Shown here: in pieces, positions 49,426-60,598 of the stretch
Numbering within the stretch: position 1 is the stretch's first letter
Layout of the letters: the number at the start of each line of letters is the position of its first letter
NCBI GenBank assembly: GCA_907165065.1
Contig: OU015525.1
Location: 43,134,037-43,198,036 of the forward strand
DNA: 64,000 bases
Source: Caprimulgus europaeus
Taxonomy: Eukaryota; Chordata; Aves; Caprimulgiformes; Caprimulgidae
Direction of reading: 5' to 3'
Made by a program: the position numbers and the translations under genes
The notes under the pieces: generated by a model
Databases searched by the model: none
Seen by the model: the letters and a program-made list of their open reading frames with translations, nothing else
What the model was told of the DNA's origin: nothing

Positions 49426-49780
49426 ATCAAATTATTCAGTAAAGGAAGTTATGTATTGGCTGCCAAGTTTTAGCAATCTCACTATGTTTTTCTAAGTCTT
49501 CAAGAAGCATTTGAAAATATATCTGTGTTGGGAAGCTTCACAAAATAATTGCTATCAGCATAATTAACCTCCTTAGCTGGCAGAATCAAATTCAATGTTA
49601 AAAGTCTTTAGTGCAGTTGATAAAAGTGAGCTGCAAGAGTTGCTTCTGTACTTAACTCATCAGTTCTGCAAGTTCACTGTCTATTGTTGAAGAAGAGAAC
49701 ATTTTTTTCTCTGTGACAATGCATTTTTTGTACTTTTTCTATGGAGAAGTTTGCACTGGTTTCATAAATAGGTTTTTACT

Positions 49781-49850
49781 TGTCCTGATTTTTGCCAGGA
49801 TGGAGTTAATTTTCTTCTTAGTAGTTAGAATAGCTGTGTTTCAGGCAGCT
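49781..49850 (+). mobile_element. Fragment of the 5' end of a second avian LTR family
   Basis: TGTCCTGATTTTTGCCAGGA, then TGGAGTTAATTTTCTTCTTA, then GTAGTTAGAATAGCTGTGTT correspond to the opening of a common avian LTR that starts roughly 'TGTCCTGG...GGGATAGAGTTAATTTTCTTC'. The match begins at the expected TG and fades after about 70 bases. The remainder of the LTR is missing or too diverged to follow. Confidence 0.6.
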
Positions 49851-50581
49851 TTGTAGGTAGATGCTGATGTACAAGAGTGTTGGATTGGATTGGAGAATAA
49901 TCAGTTCAGCTAGATCTCTTTATTAGAGACTATATTCAGACAGAACTGAGATTCTTGATCAGATAAGATTATACTTTTATAAGTGTTCTGAGTTCTAAAA
50001 CAACTTAAGACTTGGTTTGGATTTATAAATGGTTTTTAAAACCAAAAAACCGTTTATACTTATATTATTTTTGTCATTTATTTACTACATTATAAGCATG
50101 TCTTTGAAACATCAGTTAAAAAAAATAATTGACATAATCAAGTTTAATTTAGTAAAAATAAATTTTCAAAGAAACTGGGGTATTTTCAAGTTCAGTTGGG
50201 TATACTCAAAAAAAGTACTTTGAGGAGAAAGGAGAATGGAAGGGAGTGAAATAGAATTGTGCAGAACTTCATGTACATGAATTACATGTGCTGCAATGGA
50301 AAAAGGACAAATAACTATGAAATTGACAGATTCACAAAGTAATATCCCTTCCAAGGTATTTTTTCAGATTTGTTTTAGTCTCATGATTTGCAAAATTTTC
50401 TTTTGCTGGCAATAAAAGCCCTTGGTATTTGGAAATACAGTTATGTCCACAAAATATACACTAAGGTGAATTTAATTTATGCTATGTTTACTTCATTGGT
50501 ATTACAATAGCAGTAGAACAGAAAAACTGAGAATTTTCTTGGCAGTGTAAATGGTAATGGAGTAAAATAAGGAGGCCAGGA

Positions 50582-50622
50582 CTCTTCTTTTTTTTTATTT
50601 TCTTCCTTTTTTTTTCCTTCTT

Positions 50623-50655
<33 letters not shown>

Positions 50656-50660
50656 CCCTT
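50582..50660. repeat. Long polypyrimidine tract with a 31-base T run
   Basis: Nearly 80 bases contain only C and T apart from one A. They include CTTCC and TTCCTTCTTCC blocks and an uninterrupted T run at 50,625-50,655. It is likely to vary in length between individuals and to be error-prone in sequencing. Confidence 0.85.
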
Positions 50661-52755
50661 GTTACCCTTTTTTAATCAGTTTGTGAAGTATGCTTGACTC
50701 TAGTAAGACTTGCATGGGGACCAAGTACATGACAGGGATGTAGAAAGAAACTATATAATCTAGTTTTGAAAGAAGTGCTGTTACTGAAAGCCATCTGTAT
50801 AATTATTTACTGAAAAAACCTCTATGAAAGAGATTTACTCCTCAAAAAATATGCTACATAGTGTTAAAATACCAGTTAAAATGTATTAATTACACAGATT
50901 GCTATATATATAAAAAAAATAAAATGTTGCATTGCACTAGGTGAAATGTTTCCGAACACATTGCTTAGATTTTAGTCATAGGATTTTTTTTTTTTTCTGA
51001 AAATACGTCAGTTAATAAAGATATGAAGAATGCAAGTTGCACTTGCATTGTATTTTAGTTTAATATATCTGTTGCTTCATTCTCTAGCTTTTGAATCATT
51101 GCAGTTACAATATTTCAGAGAATATCACGGTTTGATGAACTTAATTCAACTAAAAGTTATTACTTTTAGTGCTACAGCCACTTTAGTTCACCACCATTAA
51201 TAGTTTTATATTAACAAGCAGATTTAGTATTTTGTTATAGTCAGTTTGAAAGCTGTATAAATAATGTAAAGGTATTTTCCTAATTCCAGATGCATAATTC
51301 GTATTGATGCCAAAGACAGCATGGCATTCAGAGTATATGCTTTAATCTCTAGTGGCTCTTTTATTTTTCATTGTAACGTTAGACATATTTTGACTGATCC
51401 TAACTTATTTTAAAAGACCATATAGTGCCTTCTGATCTCTGCTGGATCACAAAGCAAATCCTGGAATAGTCTCTTCTAGCAGAAACATTAATCAATGTGA
51501 GTTCTCTGAACTGATTCGTCAGGGCTGGCAGCTTTCCAAAGCACCAACTTTTCTACAGTTTCAGCTATGATAACTTTTCATTTATCATGTGTTTATCACT
51601 TATTGATATGTTTTAGGAGAAAATTATCTATGAGGATGAAAATGAAGATGGTACAAATAAAATAAAATGCATATTAATTCTTAACAGAGCAACTATAGAT
51701 ATCTTGTAAGAAATTAGTTACTGCATAGTATTCTCCAGTTCGTTTTAGCTCAGTCCTGCTTTCTATAGTTTGCTTTGTTAACTGTATCTTGAAATAAATT
51801 ATCTTCTTTTTTCTGTTTTCACTTTGTTGGGGAAGCATTTAAATAATGCATTGTATTTATTTCCAAAAGTGTTAATGCACCAAAAAAACAATACTAATGT
51901 ATCTCTAAACTGAGGAACTGGCTAGTTGCAATGATGTTAGAAGATATTACTGGAGCTATGTGAGAAACAGAACATTTTGCTTTCTGGAAGCAGGGCTGGT
52001 GAAGGTCCAGTCTTTGCTATCAGCCTGGCAGATATCTCCTTTATTGCATATTTCTCCTCACGCTGGTATGAATTAGATTGGGAGCATGCTCTGGCAAGAT
52101 GAGTCCATGTATGCTAACTACTTGACTGCCATAAACTCAGAATAATTAATTTCTGTTTTAGCGAACTAACAGATTTACACTATATAGATCTTCCATAAAT
52201 ACGGTTGAATTAGTTTCTAATGAGACAGACAAGAATCCCTTCTTATGCGCTTGAAATCTTTCCTAAAAAGTATTAATTAAGCTTTTACTTAAAGACTGTA
52301 AATGTTTTTTTTTAAAAATCATTTATATTCAGTATACAGAAAGTATGTACTAGGACAAAGCTAGTTGTTACCTTACAGTAAAGAAAACTTACTGTTCTCT
52401 TTAAAGCAAAAATTACACCAAATATTTACATTTGGTTGTATTGTTATCTTTTTTTTTTTTAATACTTAGTTTTCTTGTTTGCTCTTGTTGAAGTTGATTA
52501 AAATAACATATATATTTCATACCAGTAACCAAAACCAGATGGGCTTTAGGATAAGCACTGCCTGTTCTGTTGAAGTTGATTAATCTTGATTAAAGTTAAC
52601 TTGGCATGGTATAGGTTAGTGTAATTTTTTCTATGTGATATATAGCTTTTTTGTATGCCATAAACAATGCCTTGCTTAACATGAATATGAAGTTTCAGGT
52701 TTTAATAAAATGCTTTTGGATAAAAAAGGAGAAGGACAACCAAAGTTTGGGGGGC

Positions 52756-52783
52756 AAAAAAAAAAAAAAAAAAAAAAAAAAAA
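52756..52783. repeat. Poly-A tract, 28 bases
   Basis: An uninterrupted A run follows TTTGGGGGGC. An AATAAA hexamer lies about 47 bases upstream (52,704-52,709), with a shorter A run at 52,722-52,727. A retroposed transcript tail is possible but no source gene could be recognised. Confidence 0.8.
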
Positions 52784-52996
52784 GAAGGAGGTGCTGGTGC
52801 TGAAAAATCTAGCTAAACTTGATGGGTATTTTTGACACCTTCAGAGTTGCATATAGAATATCAAAATACATTCAAACAACTTTGTCACTCACTAGTCATA
52901 TAAAACTTCTTAAATATATGTATCTAGGAAGTTTATTAATTAGTTTTTAGTAGAAATGAGATTTATTGCTAAGTGATTAATTAAGATTTCATTTGC

Positions 52997-53026
52997 ATTT
53001 ATTTATTTATATATTTATTTATTTAT
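52997..53026. repeat. (TTTA)n microsatellite, interrupted
   Basis: TTTA units broken once by TATA, about 30 bases in total. Confidence 0.8.
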
Positions 53027-53043
53027 AGAAGAATTGATGGTGG

Positions 53044-53071
53044 GTTTTGTTTTGTTTTGTTTTGTTTTTTT
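53044..53071. repeat. (TTTTG)n microsatellite
   Basis: Four to five TTTTG units pass into a T run. Confidence 0.85.
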
Positions 53072-53744
53072 AAGATTGCCATTGTGGTTTCTGGCTAGTG
53101 AACAATGTTGTTTTAACTATCTGTTAAAATGTACTAATTGGATTTGACCCTTGTAAGTACTAAAAAAAAAAAGTTCCTTTTTCTTTTCAATTACAACTGT
53201 CTTCATTAGTTATTTCTACTCATGGAGTTTTGTGTATTGCTTTTCTTGCAATACATTACTGGAGCAGCTGAGAACTGCCCTTCTCTGTTAATTGCCCAAG
53301 ACCTGATACAGTGTTTAACATTTTTACAGCTGTCACAAACAATGCTTTTAGAAGGTGTAAACACATAAATTCCTGGTATACTGGGGAAGTGATTCATGTG
53401 CCATGAGCATACCTGAGGGTGCCTCAGCTGACCTCCAAAGCCTGCCTGAGGAAGGTCAAGGTTTCCAGTAAGTCTTTGGTCTGATCTGTTAGTCCTGTGG
53501 GCATGCTCAAAATGGCACATGTCACCTGTGGTTACACACGAGACTCACAGTTTGGCTATGTGGGGAAAAGCATGCCTTCAGTGGGTGTATGTAGGAAGTT
53601 TTATAATAGAATAGGGGCAATGTTAGGACCCAGCACTATGAGGGACCTCCCAGAGGGCTCCTGGGCAATGTTTAGTACCTGAACTCTCAGGTTCTTCACT
53701 CTGTTGGAAAAGGACAGTCCAACGAGTTGTTTTTGTGAGAACAG

Positions 53745-53800
53745 CCAGCTGTAAAATGCTTATCTCTTTATCTAAAAAATGATAATAATTATTAAAAAAA
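53745..53800 (+). repeat. Possible MIR tail relic
   Basis: ATGCTTATCTCTTTATCTAA followed by AAAATGATAATAATTATTA recalls the MIR segment 'cctcatctgtaaaatggggataataat'. The stretch is short and AT-rich, so chance is a real alternative. Confidence 0.25.
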
Positions 53801-55083
53801 GGAAGTAAAGGTATCTATCTTCCAGGAAATGTTCAGTTAGAAATTTTCACACAAATTAGGGAAAACTCACATTTTTTTTAATGAAAGTAGGCTTTTTGCA
53901 GCAATGATGCCCCCATCTCCTCCTTTTTTTTCCAGTGAAAGGCAGCACTGAGGGGGGGAAAAAATAATGCATTTTTGTGATAAATGTATTTTAGTGTTTC
54001 ATCATACATTTATTTTTCAGCTGTTTATGCTGTATTTCTCTTTCACATCATTATTAACTACATACAGCAATTTGTGTATTTTTTCCCAGTATAGAAATGC
54101 TTTGTTCTAATATAGCAGTGATTTCTCTACCCTATTTTTATGTTTTATTGATCCCTGCCTTCATTGTTCTTTACCTGCTCTAACTTTATTGCTGCTCCTG
54201 GGATCTTAAATGTGTCAGTCTGGACCACAAAAGCTCGTTTTTCTTCCAAGTTATGACCTCATCCAGAATTTAGCTGTAACTTCTACTTGTTTTTAAATCG
54301 GTGCTTTCAGTTAAAGAATACATCCATGAAAAGCAGATAATATTTTTCAAAACTGTAGAAGGTTGCACATGACCCAGTGTAGATGCTTAGAAGAAACTAA
54401 AAAGAAACAACTGAAAAAATATCTAATCCAAGCATAATTGACATCTCCAATTCACTTTGCAACTAGCAAACAGAAAAACAGTAAATTAAATTAGTTAAGA
54501 TTGTAAAATATGCCTTCAAAATTAACTTAATTGAAGAGTATCTCTGTGTGTGTACAATTAAGTCCAATAAATGTGGAAGAAAATACACCAAACGCAGAGC
54601 AGAGGCCTGGGATTGAAATCCTGCCTTTATTGAAATCAATGAGAATCTCACCTTTGATTTTAAACAGACCAGGACTTAATTTCATTTCTTCTTTCTGGTT
54701 TTCTTTTAATGCTTCCAAGAATCCATGGCCCAAAAAAATCAAGATTAAATATTACATATTGGCTTGAGTTTGGTAGGAAGTGTACCATAGCTGTTTCCCT
54801 TGCAATCTCAAAGACTTGCTTTAATGGGAAGAGCCTTTCTTCTGACCAAAACAATTCAATGCTCTCGCACAGAGCATAAAAATCCCTTTTCAAAGGTTTT
54901 TTGCCTGTTCTGCACTAACTTTCAGAATTCTGTTATAATCATCATACAGAGTGGTGGAAGAGATTAATGAAGCTTTACTGATTTTGTCTTTGCCTTTCCC
55001 AGGATGCTAATAGCTTGTGCGCATGTGTCTATGTTAAATGAGGTTTTATTATAATTATAGACTATCAGAAAAGCAACATTTTC

Positions 55084-55114
55084 CTTCTTTCTTTCTTTCT
55101 TTCTTCCTTTCTTA
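55084..55114. repeat. (CTTT)n microsatellite
   Basis: About five CTTT units flanked by CTTCC variants. Confidence 0.85.
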
Positions 55115-56213
55115 ATTTGAGCAGCAGGAAAAAGTGGGCAAGATACTAAATTTGGGACAAAATTGTGTGAGCTACCTTTTGATGGCTCTTCCCATAGGGT
55201 ATACACACAAGTATCCCATGGCTGGATGGGATTTCTGACCATTATCATACCCGAGACTATAATTCAGATCCATTCTCCAAATTCAAAACCTTGTATTGTC
55301 CTCCTTCCTGTGGTAATACAAAAACATAAAAAGAAAGAATAAATTCTTCCTAAAAATATTGTGTGTTACAACTACTTTGTCAGAAATTAATTTGTGCCCT
55401 CCCGACTTTCCTTCAGTTTAGATTGGTATTGCTGCATGATAAAGTACTGCTCATAACATGGTAGTGAACTGGCAACCTGGGCACAGTGACTGGAGGACTG
55501 AGTGATGAAAACCAGCCATATATGGGTAGTAGTGTGTGTCTATTATTTAGTAGCGGAGTGATAATTGTCCAGGTATTTACTGGAACTTTTTTGCTATCTT
55601 GAGTCTCTTGTGAGAGCACTTGGTACAGTACAAGAAGTAGAACACTTTTTCGGATGAGAATTTCCATGAGTTTGATTTGTGTTACATATCCCTCAGACAT
55701 TTTCTTAAAACCATGTTACTACTTCAGTATTTACAGCCTTTGTTCCTCTGTCTCAAAACTAATTATTTTGGTTTTTGCTTGTGAAGAGTACTTCTAGCAC
55801 TATGCTAAAACTATACAAATGGTAACCCAACAGCTCTATGTTCAAAAGCTAAACTACTGAAAAATCAATACTATCATTAATTACACAAATATGTGCCATT
55901 AATTTTGTTTATTATCACACTTTTCTGGGAATTGCATTCTTAATTAAACATGTAGCCTCAGTGTTTTAACAACACTAAACACGATCACTTCTTCAAACTA
56001 AAAACATATTGCATTAAAAACTTCTATGAAAATAGTAATTAGTACTATGGAGTTAAGAAGTTTCTCAAAATTTTTGCATCTAGATCTATATTTTAAATAT
56101 TGATCTCCATGTTGAATGATATCCTCCATAAATATATTTCTGATAGATATATTCTTTCTGAGAGGAATTGTACTGCAGGTACCCCTTGTCTTTGAAACTG
56201 CAAAAATCATTGT

Positions 56214-56495
56214 ATATCACAGAATCATAAAATGACTGAGGTTGGAGGGGATCTCTGCAGGACATCTTGTCCAACTTCCCTACTCAAGCACGGCCATCTG
56301 GAGCCAGTTGTCCAAGACCGTATCTAGAGGGCTTTTGAATATCTTCAAGGATGGAGACTCCATAGCCTCCCTGAACAACCTGTGCCAGTGCTTGGTAATC
56401 CTCACTCGGTCACCTAAATATCTTCAGGTGTTTATATATATATATATTGATAAGATCCTCTCTTGAGCTTTCTCTGGGCTAAATAGTCCCAGTAA
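56214..56495 (-). mobile_element. CR1 LINE, inverted 3' end with internal deletion
   Basis: It starts on the plus strand with ATCACAGAATCATAAAATGA and GAGGTTGGAGGGGATCTCTG, followed by GGATGGAGACTCCATAGCCT and CAACCTGTGCCAGTGCTTGG. After CTCACTCGGTCACC it jumps to AAATATCTTCAGGTGTTTAT and then to CTTGAGCTTTCTCTGGGCTA. Compared with the related copy at 47,154-47,655, roughly 100 bases are missing between those points. A short TA expansion (56,432-56,448) lies where the other copy has TATTTATATAAGTAG. The coding remnant is minimal and broken. Confidence 0.9.
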
Positions 56496-56550
56496 ATCAC
56501 AGTTGCTTAAATATAACTGAATTTGAATGGCTCTCTGTTGCATGGGGACT

Positions 56551-56682
56551 ATACATAATTGTATAAATGTATTTGTATTATATACATATGTATGCAAGTA
56601 TAGTTATATATATATACAGGTATAAAAATGCATTTTTAATATGTTTTTATATAGTACGTATATATAGATATGCAGATATGCA
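56551..56682. repeat. TA/ATAC-rich simple sequence
   Basis: About 130 bases of imperfect TATA, TATACATATG and TATATATATA units, directly downstream of the deleted CR1 copy. This is degenerate AT microsatellite DNA. Confidence 0.7.
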
Positions 56683-58048
56683 ATTGCTTCTTTACGTGAA
56701 ACACTAAAGTATGGCCAGAACTGAGCTTTGAAATAATGTGTTTTCCATAATTCTTGAGAAACCAGTATTAGATTCAGAGGTGTTTCATATGATTCTGACT
56801 TTGCATTTCTTTAAAAACTTTCAGGTTTGTTGTTTCTCAACAGATCTTTGGAATGTCATCCTATACTAATTTCAAATTTATCCTAATGAAATAGCATAAT
56901 TTTTTTGTTCTTTTTTATATTTGTATATGTAACATGCAACTCCTGTCAATCCTTCATCAGTCAATAAATACTTTAATCAAATTATTAGGATAAGAAAATA
57001 TTAAACCAAAATTGGTTACTGAGAAATTGGGTAGTATTTTAATGATGGCAATTTTGATTTTATCATACTCCTGTTTTTTCAGACCAAAGTCTAATCTGTG
57101 AAGGAAAGAGAAATTTTCTGAGACCTATTTTTTTGTTTTGTTTTATTTTGATGGGCAGTTATGACTGCCCTCACGATGTTGAGGTGGTGCTCCTGAGAAA
57201 GAAAGGAAAAAATAGAGTGGCTATATAACTTTTATTGCTTAAAATTCAGATATAAAAATGATGCCTATTAGATAATAGTTTCAGTGTCCTAGTAGTCTTT
57301 TAGTGACAAGAAAACCTTTTAAAATTGAAATTATTATTTAACATGTATTTAACTGTTAAAAGGAGGTCAAAAGTTAGGTTCTGTGACAATATTTTTTATT
57401 TTATTTTTTTCCCTCTGATCTCCTGCAAATTGTGAAATACGCACAGTCCACACATACACAGATATTTCAGTGGCCCAGCTCCAGTAATGGTGAAATCTGT
57501 CCTGGCTGTCAAGTTGCTAAAGTATTAACATCAAAATAACCAGACTAAATATCATGTAAAAAGATTGCTTACAAAATGCATATGACAAAGTGTAACTATG
57601 GAATCTTCTATCTGACAAATATTTTAAATGAAGGCTGTTTACCACAAATTAGTTTGGACCAACTTCATGTCTCATTTAATGTAAGTACTTTGTTTTCACT
57701 GTACAGTAGTGTCACATCTATTGCTTTGAAAAATTGATGCTCATTTTTACATAATTCATAGTATTGTGCCTGCTGAGATGAGTCAAAAATGCTTAATATA
57801 TTCATGGCATTACTTCTGTAATATTTTCAAGGTCAGGCATTTAATTGATGCTTGATTCTAATTCTATCAATGTCAGTATGTTCATCTTAAAAAAAGGAAA
57901 TGACAAAGAGAATGTTTTTAAAAATAAATTTTCATCTCAGAAGTATATACAGAAAACATCATTAAGACATTACATCTGATTTATATTGATTCTTCTACAT
58001 GATGAGAAGTATTTATCATATAATATGATGGGTTTTAGTTTTGGTTTG

Positions 58049-58070
58049 TTTTTTTTTTTTTTGGGGGGGG
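58049..58070. repeat. T14 run followed by G8 run
   Basis: Fourteen T residues are followed immediately by eight G, then TGTGGGGAGGG. The G-rich part could stack in single-stranded form, but nothing shows a function. Confidence 0.8.
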
Positions 58071-59394
58071 TGTGGGGAGGGAAGTGGAATACTTAATAAG
58101 AATTTCCAAGGCTGTGGCCACGATGTCCAAAAATGTTTCCAAGAACAATATTGTATATATATTTGGTTTTATGTTTGTTTAAGTTTTTCTTCACAGGGGA
58201 TTTTATTTGGCTGTGTCCAAAAACCTTACAGTGTTTGGAAGTTGGTTTATGAAGCTTCTACTCTCCTGGGAGCAGTTAGGCTACTGGCCAAAGAAAAATG
58301 GTTGCATGAAGGGCACCCAGGGTAACAGCAGTCTGGTCATGCATCCTGGTCCCTTGATCTTTCAAGCCTATAGATCACTGTTTCTTCTCAGTTGTCTTCA
58401 GGTGTCTTCCAACCCCTTGGTATGTTTGGACAAAATACCCTTAGCTCAGACCACAATTTGTGAAGCTGCTGGACAGCCAGGACTGAGATATGTTCACCTT
58501 CAACAAGATTCACTCCTTTGATCTCCTGTCTTTTTCATCAGTATAATAACAATAAGAGCAAGGAAATGTTGGCGACTCAGCTTTACCAAGGGATTTACCT
58601 GACTTTCAAGCACAGAAAGGGACGGAACATAAGGGTACTCAATTAGACGGATATGTAACTCCCTAGATGGTTACAGTACCATATTTTGGGAGTTTCGTAT
58701 GCAAGCAGGAGTGAAATGACTCAGTTTTAACCAATTACCCGAAAGCTACCCTAATACAGCACTGAAGATACCAGTCTTAGGAGAGTCACTTTGCAGACCA
58801 GCTCTGCGGTTAAAAATACCATAAATAAGTCTGTAAAATGAACAAGGTCAAGCAAGCTCAGCTGGAAAAAGTCTCAGTGACCCTCTAAAGACTTGCAAAA
58901 AAGTGAAGAAGCATGTAGGAGAAGCGGGACTAGCACAAATCAGTGAGGCTGTGTATTTTTGTTGGGGAATGTGGACAAGATAGAGCTAGAAAAGGAGAAA
59001 GGAGTTGCACAGAAATAAAAATAATAAAATGTGGAGTTTTGTCATTTTTGCTCTATTAAACCCTCAGTGAACCTTCAAATGTACTTGAAAAAGTTTCCTG
59101 ATGTTATTTTTCTTCTTAGTTTAATCCTTGTTTCAACATACACTTGGTCCCCCTAAGACCTGTGAGTAAAAAAAAAAAAAAGCAAAAAAAAAAGCAGTTA
59201 CTCATTTTGTTTATTCAACTTTGTTGAAGTAGGATGATACTGTAAGGGTGATATGTGCTGCCAGTGTGAGACAGATGGTTTATCTCCTGGGAGGTCTGTG
59301 TCCCTAAACTAAAAAGGGGAATTAAAAAACTTAGATGAAGTTAACTTTCTTTAAAAAAGGGGTGGAGGTTTGGGGGGAAGCTACTGCATTATTT

Positions 59395-59410
59395 AAAAAA
59401 AAAAAAAAAA
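59395..59410. repeat. Poly-A tract, 16 bases
   Basis: An A run between TGCATTATTT and GGACTTGC. It lies about 90 bases before the T run at 59,498, so an A run and a T run face each other. Confidence 0.75.
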
Positions 59411-59494
59411 GGACTTGCATTTTTGTTTTGTTTCTTGCCACATGCTTAGCAACTCTACCTCCAAACGAAATAAGGGAAAATTATGTACAGGTAG

Positions 59495-59497
<3 letters not shown>

Positions 59498-59528
<31 letters not shown>
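59498..59528. repeat. Poly-T tract, 31 bases
   Basis: An uninterrupted T run between GTAGTGA and GCTTTGCAG. It forces the F-rich stretch in the 115-codon frame at 59,335-59,682, which is therefore not considered a gene. Confidence 0.85.
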
Positions 59529-59531
<3 letters not shown>

Positions 59532-59671
59532 TTGCAGTGACATTAGCATTACATTTTCTGCACTGGTATCTCTAAGAACTTATGGAAAAAAGTACAAAAT
59601 AGATCACAAGAAACAGGGATGGAGTAGAGATAAAGAAGATAGTCTGGTCCGTCTGTGTTTGGGTAAGACTG

Positions 59672-60010
59672 ACCCTACCTAATCCATGCCCAATGTACAT
59701 ATGTCTAATCTTTTATTTACAAACCTCCAGTGATGGATTTTCATCTCTCAAGAATGTTGTTTAAATTCTAGCCTAAATATCTTCCGTGCCAGAAACTACA
59801 CTTACTACTTACTGACCTATCCATAGTAGAGGTGGGACATGATTTGCTTGTGTCAGTCTGGAAAGTCAGTGATGTCTCCTTTTAGACTTTTCTAGCCTAG
59901 ACGCTTTAAATATCTGTTCATGCACTGTGCTTTTGAAATCTGACTGTTCTCATTGCCTCTCTCAGACTTTGTTCTGCTGCTTTACCACCTTCTCAAAAGC
60001 AAAGCTGAAA
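59672..60010 (-). mobile_element. Very old CR1 LINE relic, inverted
   Basis: The plus strand follows, in order, the 3' untranslated and ORF2-end layout of an old sauropsid CR1. It reads ACCCTACCTAATCCATGCCC, then ATGTCTAATCTTTTATTTAC, then AAACCTCCAGTGATGGATTT, CTAGCCTAAATATC, GACTTTTCTAGCCTAGACGC, TTTAAATATCTGTTC and CTCATTGCCTCTCTCAGACT. In related elements these correspond to 'aacctccagtgatgg', 'ctaacctaaatct', 'tccagactaaac' and 'gttgctctcctctggac'. Divergence is high and small gaps are needed. The original coding part is unreadable. Confidence 0.5.
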
Positions 60011-60540
60011 AGGGAAATGGTGCTCCAGATAGATAGGCTAATGCTAGGAACCGTGTATAGAAGGTCCTTTTTCAGTGTGATGATTTGCCCTGGAAAAGCA
60101 GTGACCAGGCTCATTCCTGACTGTGCTTCTAAACTGTTTAATCTGGTCTTCTCAGAAACAATTCCTCAGTGGCATGGTTTACCAGTTAAAGTGATTCAGA
60201 CACAATTCCTAGTGGGAACAGACTGAGCATTAAGCACTCACTTTTGGATGTTAAGGCAGCTCATAAGCATAGATTCAGGTTGCTCCAGATCATTTGGCCA
60301 AAGTGTCTGTAAATGTTTCCAAGATCACTTAATTTGCTAGTATGAATGTTGACTGCCATTGAAGAATTACTCTTTATAGAAGCAACATATATTCTGTTTT
60401 CATTGAAGTTTTCTAGTTTCTTATCAGATTGTTTTGTGGTGAAAAATATTTGACAGATGACTTTCTGAAAAAAAGTGTAGTTGTACTCTTTTTTTAAGTT
60501 CCCAGTATTCCCAGGACAAGTATTCTATTTTGTACGTGTG

Positions 60541-60598
60541 TTGGGGTTTGGGGGGTTTGTTTGTTTGTTTTTCTTTGTGGTTTTTTTTTTTTTTTTAA
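60541..60598. repeat. G/T-rich low-complexity tract with T run
   Basis: GGGGTTTGGGGGGTTTG passes into TTTG units and a T run of about 15 bases. It belongs to the same G/T (complement A/C) class as other tracts in the window. Confidence 0.75.

Larger units (their letters stand above)
49851..56213. other. Unassigned AT-rich DNA with many simple repeats
   Basis: No gene was recognised. Contents listed separately are a pyrimidine tract at 50,582-50,660, a poly-A at 52,756-52,783, TTTA and TTTTG repeats near 53.0 kb, a possible MIR tail at 53,745-53,800 and a CTTT repeat at 55,084-55,114. Between 51,000 and 52,700 nothing but unique AT-rich sequence is visible. The open frame at 53,206-53,520 (104 codons, minus strand) has no recognisable features. 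Confidence 0.6.
56496..59671. other. Unassigned AT-rich DNA
   Basis: No gene was recognised. It has a TA-rich stretch at 56,551-56,682, a T14G8 run at 58,049-58,070 and two homopolymers at 59,395-59,410 and 59,498-59,528. The part at 58,180-58,900 is more balanced in base composition and holds frames of 94 and 104 codons that overlap each other. It could be an unidentified repeat or conserved non-coding DNA. Confidence 0.6.

Noticed and set aside
59335..59682. 115-codon plus-strand frame with a hydrophobic stretch
   Set aside because: The stretch is the translation of poly-A and poly-T runs. No gene-like sequence lies around it.
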